From Aquilaria yunnanensis (taxonomy: Eukaryota; Streptophyta; Magnoliopsida; Malvales; Thymelaeaceae): DNA of 64,000 bases. The notes under the pieces were generated by a model. It saw only the letters and a program-made list of their open reading frames with translations. It was not told the DNA's origin and made no database searches. Positions 47,178-57,550 of this stretch are shown here, piece after piece (within the stretch, counting starts at the first letter, position 1; each line of letters opens with the position of its first letter). The position numbers were made by a program, and so were the translations under genes. The stretch is from positions 42,516,492-42,580,491 of the forward strand of contig CM077600.1 of the NCBI GenBank assembly GCA_039654915.1. The letters run 5' to 3'.

Positions 47178-49214
47178 TTTTGCTGCATTAGTTAGGTCAA
47201 TAGTAGATGAACCCATAGAATGGTAATTTTTAATGTATTAGAAATCAAATGCCAATGTTAACTTGACTAGTAATAACACCTGGAACATATACCTGAATAC
47301 ATAAGGGACATCTTCCCTTAGAAAATCAGATGCTAGGTTTGATCATTAATTCTTAGGTATTCATGGTCAAAACATATAGCTCAAACAGATATTTAAAATT
47401 TCTAGTAGTATAATAAAAACAAAGACAATAATCTTATCACACAATTTACAACATATTTACAAAATCTTAAAACTAACATATGATTTACTGTTCATTTTCC
47501 CCTAATACAATCCAAAGTTCCTTCGTCGATAGGGTGTAACCCGGTTTTGGCTCAACTCTATCCTACCCACATCATTGACTGGGTTCCCCAATTAACTACC
47601 TAACATTACCTGTATATCCCTAAACTCGATGACAACTCGAATCGCATAAAAACCGGTTCGGTTTGGTTCGGTATGACTTGTGTTCATATTTTTATGTAAG
47701 ACAACAATTTTTATGCAAAACAATTATAAATAAGTAAGAAAACATACGGTTATACTTCAATTTTTAATTTATATAAAAACTGTCCCAATTCAAATACAAT
47801 TTCATGTGCCTAAAACTCTTAGAAAAAGACAAATTAATTGTCTAATAATAATAACAAATAAAATAACCTACAAAAAATACAAAGTATGGTTTAAACTTAA
47901 TTTGGTTTCAGATAATGATCTCAAAACTCAAATAACCTTGATATCAATAAACGAACTAGAAAAATCAGTTGTAAAAACTTACAGTCATCACCATAAATCT
48001 ATATATTATAAACAAAAACCAACTTGTAATAACCTAAATAAGTAACTGAATAATTTAGCTATTTCCTCTTATTTTCTATCTCTTTGCTCCTCAACCTATA
48101 TGTATGTTATATTGGCTAATTTTAATACTCAACAACAAAAACTAGATCTTGACATGTATAAAAGAACCAAAGTCTCATATGATTTTTCACAAAAAAGGTC
48201 TTAATCCAAAATAATTATAAATAAGTAAAAAAATAAATCGCACAGTAAGGGAGAAATAAGTAAGTTCTAAACACTATCATCATGTTATTAGGGATTAGAA
48301 TTTAGGAATTAGAAAAAGAAGCAGGTCAGGATGGGTTTATACGAGTTTTACAATTAGAACCAGCCAGACCCCTCATATGAATGATCGGGTTTATCTTTTT
48401 ATTACCTGACCCAACCCTGACCCATATTGCTATCGATTCGATTTAGTTTTGGACAACTGGTTTTGGGGGTTGATTGGGTTGAATGAACACCCCATGCTTT
48501 CTTTTGCCAGTAGTTTCAATTAACGTAATAATTGCTATATTAAATCCTTGCTTTTCCAATGTAGCTGTTCTCAACTTTTCTTTCAATTGGCTTCAAGTGA
48601 TGATATAATTGGGTCAAGGCAATTATAATTGGCGTCGGGTGTTATCACAATTAAAATCAAAATGTTTCAAATAAATGTGTAGTGGTGTTTGTATATGTAC
48701 ATGCTTAGTGGTGTTTGTACATATTCATGTTCACTCCTTTCTCATGATTCAAGTATATACAACTTCATTTGTACTGGGAAAAACATATTTTCTGAGGCAG
48801 ATATGAATCATTGGAAACCTGCATTGTTTTATTGATCCAATCAATCTTAGGCTATACATGAGTAACAAAACACGCACACCCTCTCAAACACATAGGTTGT
48901 TAGTTTTATAATATCAAACTTGCAACTTGAACTTCAGGTATGTTCTGTTTCTAATCATTTTTTTCCTTATCATGCATGTCAACTTAATTCCGCATCAAGC
49001 ATGGATGTGGGATAGCACCCAAAAAAAGATAAATATAAAAATAAATCTAATGCTTCTTATTACTATGTTATTACCAATTCATGTTTCCATGCACTATTTT
49101 TCAAAATTCACTTGCAAATTTTGTTACAATCAATTGGTTGATGAGCCTTCTCATATGCAATATTGTAAAATGTCACATGGTAAAAAAAATTAATAAATTG
49201 AGAAAAAAATATAT
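47178..49214. other. AT-rich spacer; possible hAT-like remnant
   Basis: Sequences near 47525-47660 (AGGGTGTAACCCGGTTTTGG, AAAACCGGTTCGGTTTGG) and 48330-48495 (ending TTGAATGAACACCCC) look like the two ends of a hAT-type element, but the target duplication does not match. No gene was seen. Confidence 0.4.
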
Positions 49215-49643
49215 CACTATAAAAAAATGTAAAAAATTGATCGACAAATCGGTCACTAAACAGTCACTATTTTATTTTTTGGTGACAAAAAAAGTTGGTC
49301 ACCAATCGGTCGCTAAATGAGGACACAGTGACCGATGTTGGTGACCAAAAAAATTGGTCCCTAGTCGGTCACAATACTAAATACCCATTTTGTCTCTTTG
49401 ATTTTCATTTATCTGTAATTTTTACTAGATCTTCCTTTTAAAGATTTTTTTATTCTTCACTAATTTTTAGTTATGATAAAGTTTCGTATAAGTTCTTCGA
49501 AGACTCTTAACTCAATTTTACAAGAATTGAAAATGTTTGCTCCACCATTTAAATTGCTATGTCCTTATAACTTCAACTTCAAATCACTTCATACTCTTCA
49601 TTCATCTTGAAAATGCACTTACCAATTTTCTTTGTAACCAAAC

Positions 49644-50428
49644 TGTTAGATTTGTTCCATTCATGGCTCAGATTTATTTGATTTTGATGATAACAAAACA
49701 TATTTATTTTATGTGTTTCAAAGTTTTACCTAAAGATTTATACATTAGTCTTTTATTGATAAAGTTTTGATCTTTGGAAAGAAAATTATTTCATAAGTAT
49801 ATATATTTGAAGTATTTATGCTGATTCAAGCATTGCTTATGAAGGAAGAAATCATTTTGGAGAAAAATTCATTGAAGTTTGAAAGTTTGAAAGTAAGAAA
49901 ATCCTGAAGCTACAGTTTCAACAGGGTGAAAATGTTTCAACGTGTTGAAACTAGAGTCAGTTTTCGAACCCGAGAGGATATTATCTCTGGACAAGAAAAT
50001 CATTCGAGTGAAATTTTTTCAACCGGGTGAAATTGGAGTCAGTTTTCAAACCTGAGAGAATTTTATCTCTGGACAAGAAAATCATTCGAGTGAAATTTTT
50101 TTAACCGAGTGAAACTGGAGTCAGTTTTTGAACCCGAGAGCATTGTATTTCTGAATAAGAAAATCATTCGAGTGAAATTTTTTCAACCGGGTGAAACTGG
50201 AGTCAGTTTTTGAACCCGAGAACATTTTATTTCTGGACAAGAAAATCATTCGAATGAAAAATTTTCAACTGGGTTAAACTTAGATTTATATTTTTGCTTT
50301 ATATTTTCCTTATACTTGCTTAGTTTGTTTTTGATTTTTGGTTAAGTAAATTTAGTTGTAAAATTTAATTTTGCTAAAATTTTTAATACAATCAATTCAC
50401 CCCCCTCTTGATTGCACTTAGGCCAACA
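49644..50428 (+). mobile_element. Ty1/copia-type solo LTR, 785 bp, perfect TSD
   Basis: Begins TGTTAGATTTG and ends CACTTAGGCCAACA (TG...CA). It is flanked by CAAAC on both sides (49639-49643 and 50429-50433). The end wording (CAATCAATTCACCCCCCTCT) is usual for copia-type LTRs on the plus strand. It contains four copies of an 82-bp tandem repeat. Confidence 0.9.
49945..50280. repeat. 82-bp tandem repeat in the solo LTR, about 4 copies
   Basis: Units contain GTCAGTTTTTGAACCCGAGA and AAGAAAATCATTCGAGTGAA. Copies differ by a few bases each. Confidence 0.9.
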
Positions 50429-51054
50429 CAAACAAAAAAGCGGCTCTAATCTAGCGTCATCTTCTCCACCACTAACCTCGCCTCTCCATCCAAATTCAAT
50501 AGCCTGTTAGTTCGACTTTGCCTTTTAGGCATTGATCCCTGGCCCACCCTTCATCAGTGACTTTCACCAATTGCTTTTCTCGCGCTTCATTAATAGTAGT
50601 GAGAAACTAGTGTAGAGGAAGAGATTGGCAAGGGTTAAAATGCTAAGGAATGTGAGATTGGTGAGAATTGCAAGAACCCCAATTTGAATCTATATGGGAG
50701 AGGTGTGCAAAAATTGATTGGCTAAAATAATTCTTGGGGATTACTTACATGGAAGCTTTTTTGTGACTAAATAAAGTTGATCACTAGGTCAGTCACTATA
50801 ATGATCGATTATTGACTGCCGAGTGACAGGCCATAGTGACTGAAACTCAATCGGTCACTAGTAGGTCGATTTCTTTGTTAGGAAGCCTGCAGTTTTTGCT
50901 GATTGATTTGGTAATCGAAAGCTTCTCGATAGTTTGATCGGTCACCATAACTGATCGCCAAAACCCAGTTCTATTGTATATGTACATGAGCAGATGGAAA
51001 AAATTAATAAATATACACAGAATCTATGATATATATAGACAATACAAAACAACG

Positions 51055-51944
51055 AATCAACCCGTCATTTTGCTCCACGACAGCTTTACTGTCAACCCGA
51101 CTCAGAGAACGGACTCTTTTCTCTGCTTGTCCAACCACCTGCTGATTTGCTCCCATTTCCTATCCATCCCTTCTTGCCTTCTTTAGCAGATGGGGCTAGT
51201 AATTCGATCGGAATCACCATCTTCTGGTGCATCTTGCCCTGAAGTTTCAGCCGCTTATCTTTGATTTCTTTAAAGCTTTTAACAGTGAACACGTTGTATC
51301 CAGAAAATTGTGGCACTGGCCTGCAACAAGTCGAAAATTTTCAAGGAACTGGCCTTCATGAATGAGCAAAATTATTGTGCCTCAGAAAGGCGGAAGGCGA
51401 CTGTGGTTAGGAAACTTACCCATTTCGGGGGGGACAGTGAACTTGTCTGGCGAGTTGCGAGGATCGGTTCCGGTCAAGGCTTTTGTGGAAGGGGCATATT
51501 GGTACACATGCAGCAAGCACTAAAGATTAAGAAGACAGCACAGGAAATCCCTTTCAGCCGCTAGCAGTGGCAGCCAGTTGGGGCCGGAGTCATAGATGAT
51601 CCAACCTGGGGCGGCTGACTGAAGGAAGGAAGTTATCACGTCTTGGAGGGCGATCGTCACTGGCCATCTTGAAGACGGAGACTTGGTGCAAGGAGAGGTT
51701 GTCGGTTGCCTAGGCAGCCGGCAGAAAGTTGGGAACTGCCGGCAGGGGGAGATTGGCGAAGTGGATGAGGGATGAGAGAAATTTGGGAAATCCGAAGAGG
51801 CGACGGATGTTTCTAGGGTTGGAGAAAGGAGATTTTGTGACCCTTTTGGGCGATGAGCTTGGAGAGCTCGAGGAAGGGGGCCATGTGGCGGTAGGCTAGC
51901 CATGTAAAGACGGTGATGTGGAGCTTGTTGGAAGATTTGGCCAT
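51055..51944 (-). pseudogene. UGT91-type UDP-glycosyltransferase pseudogene, 3' truncated
   Basis: From the ATG at 51944 the minus strand reads HITVFTWLAYRHMAPFLELS then LIAQKGHKISF, the acceptor-binding N-terminus with the catalytic-type His. Homology then moves between frames: NPRNIRRLFGFPKFLSSLIH, a stop after FLPAA, ALQDVITSFLQSAAPGWIIY, PNWLPLLAAE, LTGTDPRNSPDKFTVPPEMG, and PIELLAPSAKEG near 51190. It fades at about 51055, before the PSPG box that binds UDP-sugar. At least two frameshifts and one in-frame stop are visible. Intact relatives put sugars on flavonoids or terpenoids. The break lies about 80 bases from the CACTA end at 50976. Confidence 0.85.
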
Positions 51945-53424
51945 GGAGAATGTTAATAACGTACATTTTACCTTCATTTTTTCCCCTGTAACCTGTGTAA
52001 TCATCACTGTTTGCTGAGCTAATATTTCCCTTAATTCGTGCTCGTCATCCACGTCGCCATATAATCCCTCCTAACTCGCCATGCCTTCTCTTCATTAGAA
52101 AACATCAGTAGCAAAAAACACTAACTCCACATGCAACCATCCATGTCTCCATACAATCTCTCATTTTCTCTCCATAAAAAAAGGGTAGCAGCGAACCACA
52201 CAAGCAGAACACCACATGCAGGAAAACGTTGTCGTTTCTTAAGGCCAGGTGGCACATTCTCAACTCCCCTCATGCACTTTATTATTCTGTATAGATGAGA
52301 TCGATGTTATTTTTATTTTTTATGATAATTTTGAGCATAAAGCTTTAGAGAAAATTTGATGAACTACATACCGATCCTTGAAACCATGCCCTCAAACGCC
52401 ACATTCCATGTAACTATGACTTTGCCATTGAAATAAGATTTCACATGCTATATTTAAAAAGCTTGGATGCTTTACAAGTGACCAAAATTCAGTCATCATG
52501 CTTGCAAGTCCCATGGGCCTTAGAAGTGAAGTCTACATTTAGAGTATTCAAAGGTCCATGAAGTCATGATGCACATTGTAAATATAGAAACAAAACCGAA
52601 AGGTTCATTCATCTCAAGTTCTTTGAATCATTTTATTTTTTTGATTTAAATTTGACTTGAATTTATTTATATTATTATTCATTAGTCCCTACATTTTGTT
52701 CTCCTGCTCCAAGTGCTCTTGAAGTTTGTGCATCTAACATTTCAACTACCATTCCCATTTTCTTAATTATCCTTTTTCCCCTACCCAGGCTTTCCATGGT
52801 TTTTCTACTTGTATAAGACAACCAGCATTTCCTTAATTGAGACAACTTCTTTTAAGACTACAACTTCGCTGATTCGAGCTTTGGTGATGTTTGTATGAAT
52901 CTTACCCTCTCCTTCTTCGAGAGCATCTTTAGTGGTCGAAAGAGCAAGCAAATGACCAAAGCTGTCAGATTTCTTGTTGTACATTTAGGAACATTAATTT
53001 TCCATTACTGGAAAAACTAAGGATCTCTCCTAGCAAGGCTATTCTGGTAATGTTACTCAGAATTGGTTGATCTAGATTCTGATGTATCCTCAATCAATCA
53101 AACAATTGGTGAATATTTGCTTGACACTACTACCTTGGCGAATCTCATGTTCTGATTTCAACCGATAGCTTAGGTTAATGATTTGCATGGAATCAAGCAT
53201 GAACAAGAGCAAGGAGCATGGGTTTTTGGTCAATGGTGCAAGCCTGGGGGAAGCATTTAAGGCAATCGACGACTCTCAGGGGGAGTGTTAGATGGAAGCA
53301 TCATATACAATGGTGTGGCAGGAAGGTTTCAAAAGACAATGATGTATTTGGATTGATTTAGTACTAAGCTGGTGGTTTATTCAACAAAAAAAAATGTTAA
53401 TGGCTGATATGGGTCAACTAAAAG
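51945..53424. other. spacer with copia PPT-like trace and half MITE
   Basis: Segment 52606-52684 (CTCAAGTTCTTTGAATCATT) is half of the MITE found whole at 56352-56561. Near 53277-53292 CTCAGGGGGAGTGTTAG resembles a copia polypurine tract joined to an LTR start, but the rest is not recognisable. No gene was seen. Confidence 0.45.
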
Positions 53425-53429
53425 ATATT

Positions 53430-55943
53430 TGACACGATCCCCGTGCCCCTGCCCGGGATACCCTGTGAGCGTTTGTCTCACGGTGGATTGTAATTGGCTA
53501 GCTGGTTATGTGTGTGGATTAAATCCAATGCTACTAGTTGATTAACCTAGAAATGCAATATGTATGCACTTATGCTTTGACTTGGTTTATTAAAACCATA
53601 AAACATTTAAACATTTAGACATTTAGCCGGCTAGGTAAAATTCTATATAAATAAATACAAAATGCCAAAGCATATCAAAATCAACCTTTGAGTGATTAAC
53701 TACACATACACCGCTCGTGAAAGCATTTATACATAAGTAACTAATGCTCTCACCCAGAGAACAATCCCCTGAGTCAAGGACTCTTTATAACATAAATACT
53801 GGAGGCAAAATAAAGTACTGTATCAAAATACAAGACTTTGCTGAGATCTTTTACCCTAGCTCCCACTTTGGACTCCTGTCCCAGTGGCGAGTCTCACAAG
53901 TCCTGTGCCAAGTGCTACTAGGCTCTGCAGCCAAAGGAAGAAGCAAGTTAGTACCACAGCCTGACCAACAGACCAACTAAACACTTAAGCAGGCTAGAAA
54001 CTTAAAGTTTCTCAACTACCGTACCTTTACAGACAAAAAGGTACTACCGTGATAATCCTCAGTGATTATCCGGTCCTGCTACTCCAGACTCTGCATAACA
54101 AACAGGGAGTGAGAATTCAACATTCTCAGTAAGGGTCTTCGATGTACCTGCAAGAAAAATTACTAGGACTCTGGCTGCGAGCTCACACAGCATGAGGGTA
54201 CTAGTCATATATATATATACTAGGCCGGTAGACCTCTCCTCAAGTAGTCCTCTGTATCAGGCCAAGTGCAATCACTTAGCAACCTGACACATATACAGGC
54301 CAAGCGCAATCACTTAGCAACCTGAAATATAGGCCAAGCGCTATCACTTAGCAACCTATCATATGGCTCAAGGGCGAACCTTAGCAAGCCTCATTCAAAC
54401 ATAGAACCTCTCACCTAGTTGTTATGCAGGGGAATTTATGATGGGACTTGTAGACTAGGCCGCAGGGCCTCTTTGATGTAAACTAGATGAACAAGGTTTC
54501 GCCTCGTGGCCTCGTGGCTCCGGCACGGCTAGGCCGACGAGGGTTCTAAACCTCTCACCTGAGCTATTGATAGCTAATTAAGTTCAATTGCAACATTTGT
54601 TTCCTTACTTGTTGCCTAAGCAACTTACTTACCTCAAACAGTTCAAGAAAACTCATACTTCCGGTGGGACTTTCGGAAGTTTCGGAGTACCATCGGGATC
54701 CTCGGACCCTTAGGCACGTTCCGAGCCTTCCGTAGTCTCGGTCGGGTCAACGCAGCAAAAAGTCAAACCCCCCCATTTTCTTGTGTTGGCGCCGCGTCGC
54801 CAAAGGCAAAAAGGAATTGGCGACGCGTCGCCGACGAACAAACGCTCTGTGAAGAAAAATTGAATTGGCGACGCGTCGCCAATTTTCGGGCCAATTGGCG
54901 CCGCGTCGCCAATTCTGCAGAAATGCAGAATTTGGCCGATTGCTGCTACGAACTTTGGCAACCAAATACATATAGCAAACATGCATCAAAAGTTACCAAA
55001 TTTCATACACATGAAGTACATGTTGCAAGGAACAAAACCAACTATCAAAGCCAAACTATGATGCATTAGAAGCATCAAACCAATCCTTCGAATTTAGCTA
55101 GTCCATCATAATTCCCAAAACGTTTCTTCACACCATAACCAAAAATTACTCAACTTTCTCAATCCATTTCAATCCAAAAGCAATCCAACAACTTAAAAAC
55201 ACTTTCTCCCTTACCTTAACACCAAGAACAAGCAAGAATTCGAACCCTTCCTCTTCCAAACAAGCTTCCAAAGTTCTACACAAAACCATACCAAAACAAA
55301 GCTCTAAAACATCAAAAACACATCTTTCAACCAAAACCCAAGCTTCCAATCAACCAAATAACACGAATTCAATCAAGAACATAACTCATACCTCGTTCAA
55401 AAACAGGGGATGGAGAAAAACGCCTCTCCAAGCTTCAAAAACATGGATTCAAGCTTGAAAATCACTTCTCCAAGCTTGAACATCCTTAATTGCGCCTCTT
55501 GACACCAAGATCACTTGATTCCAAGTTCAATTTGAGAGAGAAATGAGTGAGGGAAGCTTAAGAACGTGTTAATGGCAGCTTCTCCCCCTCTTTCCCTTCT
55601 TAAACCCTCACTTAGCAACCAAGATCACCAAGGTTTCAAGTTAAGTGCAATTAGGTCCCCCATCTTTGTAACTTAACAGTTCTTGATTAAATTCTTGTCT
55701 ATTTGTTGAGTTTGAGTTAAGGTTAAAAGTTAAGTTCTAAAAATTCATTTTAAAACACTCGGGACTCGTCCCGGCCATTCAGGGTGCAAAATTACCATTT
55801 TGCCCCTGAACTTAGTTCAGAGCTTTATTCTTGTCGGAACTTAGTGAACTTTGGCAAACTTCTTAATTCTTGCTAGACAAACTTAAATTAAACTTCTACA
55901 CTAAATTCTAAAGTCCTTACCTCCCTCTAGAAGGGCCGTAACA
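53430..55943 (-). mobile_element. Ty3/gypsy-type solo LTR, 2514 bp, perfect TSD
   Basis: On the minus strand it begins TGTTACGGCCCTTCTAGAGG and ends GCACGGGGATCGTGTCA, the TG...CA form seen in large Tekay/Del-like LTRs. ATATT flanks both sides (53425-53429 and 55944-55948). There is no coding region or primer site, so it is a solo LTR. It contains a three-copy repeat (CAATCACTTAGCAACCT, about 54265-54360) and GC palindromes at 54785-54915. The ORFs inside are not genes. Confidence 0.9.
54780..54915. repeat. GGCGACGCGTCGCC palindrome cluster
   Basis: The palindrome GGCGACGCGTCGCC or the variant GGCGCCGCGTCGCC appears four times (about 54788, 54819, 54867, 54898), usually within TTGGCG...CGCCAA. 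It is unusually GC-rich for the window. Confidence 0.9.
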
Positions 55944-55948
55944 ATATT

Positions 55949-57074
55949 AGTGGTTTATACATTATTTTTTCTAGGAAAATTACAAAGACCCTCATGCGGT
56001 TTGGCCTACCCTACACTTTACTTCCTACTTGTTTTACATAAGGATGTAAGCAGACCAAGTTTAGGGGTGGATAGAGTTATTCCCAAACCCTCCCCACAAT
56101 ACGTTGGATGTTGCACTAGCCATCTACTTTTCTTTCAGGAGCCTTGGAACTTAATTAAAAATATTACAAAGCAAATAACCACTTGATTAAAATTAAAATT
56201 GTGGTTTTCATTGAGCGGGAAGCCAAATTGTGAAACATGGAAGCTTAAGACTGAAAAGATTTTGCTTACTTAATTTTCCTAAACAAAAAATGAAAGGGAT
56301 GCAGTCGCTAATCTCATGGAATATCAGTTTGTCATCTTTGTAAATGCTACTTTTATCTCAAGTTCTTTACACCATTCTAGTTTAAGTTTGACTTAAATTT
56401 ATTTATATTCATGTTCACTAAAAATTTTCTAAATTAATTATATTTAAAACTATAAATCTTGTAGTTTTTAAATATAATTTTTTTAGAAAATATTAATATA
56501 AATAAATTTAAATTAAACTTAAATATAAAATCTGAAATGATGCAAAGAACTTAGGATATAAGGAATATAAAGAAATTGATGGAAAAACAAGAAGAACTAG
56601 TAGTAGAAAAAGGAAAAGGGACAAATTAGTCATTCATGTTTGCACTGTAGTGTACATCACCTATTACTTTTTTTTTTCAATTAAATCTGTCATCCAAGTT
56701 TTTTTATTCAATTAAATCTATCATTTATGTTCCATTATCTCGTAGAATATTTTGTGAAATATGATGATGATATGATTAATTAAAATGATAAATTATACAA
56801 TTCATACTTAAACTATATGCTCTTATGCACATCAATCCATGAACTAAAAAAATAAAGCATAAAGACCATTTCCCTCAATAAGTTCTTCCATTCTTAATCT
56901 ATCTAACTTTGAAATTACGATGCACTTCCCTGATAATAAGGCATTAAATGGAAATACAAAATAACACTTCTTAATAAGATTTGTTATCAAATTCAGATAT
57001 ACAATGAAGTCAAGATTTGGGTCTTATTGAATTTACTCAAGGTTGCAAATGAACTTTCAGATATAGGAATTTTC
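55949..57074. other. spacer with one small MITE
   Basis: Apart from the MITE at 56352-56561 the sequence is AT-rich without coding signal. Confidence 0.6.
56352..56561. mobile_element. MITE, about 210 bp, palindromic
   Basis: The left end TATCTCAAGTTCTTTACACC and the complemented right end TATCCTAAGTTCTTTGCATC match, and inverted homology continues for most of the length. A half copy lies at 52606-52684. Confidence 0.75.
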
Positions 57075-57550
57075 CTAGCCTCCTACTACTTTTATTAGCA
57101 ACATTCTAGGTTGCCGAATGAGGTATTTGACAATTACAAAATAGTCATCTACCATTGCTAGAGTGAAGCTCCATGGAGTGACCAAGCCCGTGATTGTTAC
57201 CAAGTAACTGAATTTCGTAACATCAAAATCTATGAACTTCATCTAAGTTATTTCAATACAAATCCTATGAAACACAGAGAATAAAATTCCAATTCATGGG
57301 AATTCTTTTTTTCTTTTTATCCAAAAACTATGTATAGTGTCTAAATGAATTCAGAGCTAATCGATGAGTGATAAGAAGCAAAAAAGGGGAATTTTTGTTT
57401 GGCATAAAGAGGCAAATACCAGAAAGCGGTGCAGTGGTAAAATTCAACACCCAAAGACATGAAGATGGGAGAAGCAGAGGAAAAGATGGCTTGTCCCAAT
57501 CTCAAGCTGAAGCTTGCGCTTGTGCCCAATGACCTAGGTAACTCATCCAT
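57075..57550 (-). pseudogene. CASP-like protein (CASPL5C type) pseudogene, two exons
   Basis: Exon 1 (57550-57420) reads MDELPRSLGTSASFSLRLGQ then AIFSSASPIFMSLGVEFYHC, ending TAF-TG|GTATTT. Exon 2 (57207-57075) follows TTCAG and reads YLVTITGLVTPWSFTLAMVD then RQPRMLLIKVVGG-stop. The junction gives TAFCYLV as in family members. In intact proteins the chain continues after this point (GD.VLS...) through two more membrane helices; here a TAG replaces that residue and the third exon is missing. CASP-like proteins are four-span plasma-membrane proteins. I infer a dead copy. Confidence 0.85.

Larger units (their letters stand above)
49215..50976. mobile_element. CACTA-type element with nested solo LTR
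   Basis: Left end CACTATAAAAAAATG; right end, complemented, CAATAGAACTGGG (degenerate). Both are flanked by TAT (49212-49214 and 50977-50979), the 3-bp duplication expected for CACTA. Subterminal zones repeat ATCGGTCACTA, TTGGTCACCAATCGGTC and complements. The interior is interrupted by a solo LTR (49644-50428). No transposase was recognised. Confidence 0.7.

Noticed and set aside
47529..48494. Complete hAT element
   Set aside because: The ends are suggestive (AGGGTGT... and ...ACACCCC) but the flanking 8-mers do not match and the inner repeats are weak.
51092..51316. 74-aa ORF as an independent gene
   Set aside because: Its PIELLAPSAKEG region is part of the UGT91-type pseudogene, not a separate gene.
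53277..53429. Copia polypurine tract and LTR start (GGGGGAGTGTTAG)
   Set aside because: Only about 15 bases support it and no LTR or coding region could be joined to it.
54710..54989. 80-90 aa ORFs with RRGAN/RRVAN repeats
   Set aside because: They follow the GGCGACGCGTCGCC palindromes inside a solo LTR and are not genes.
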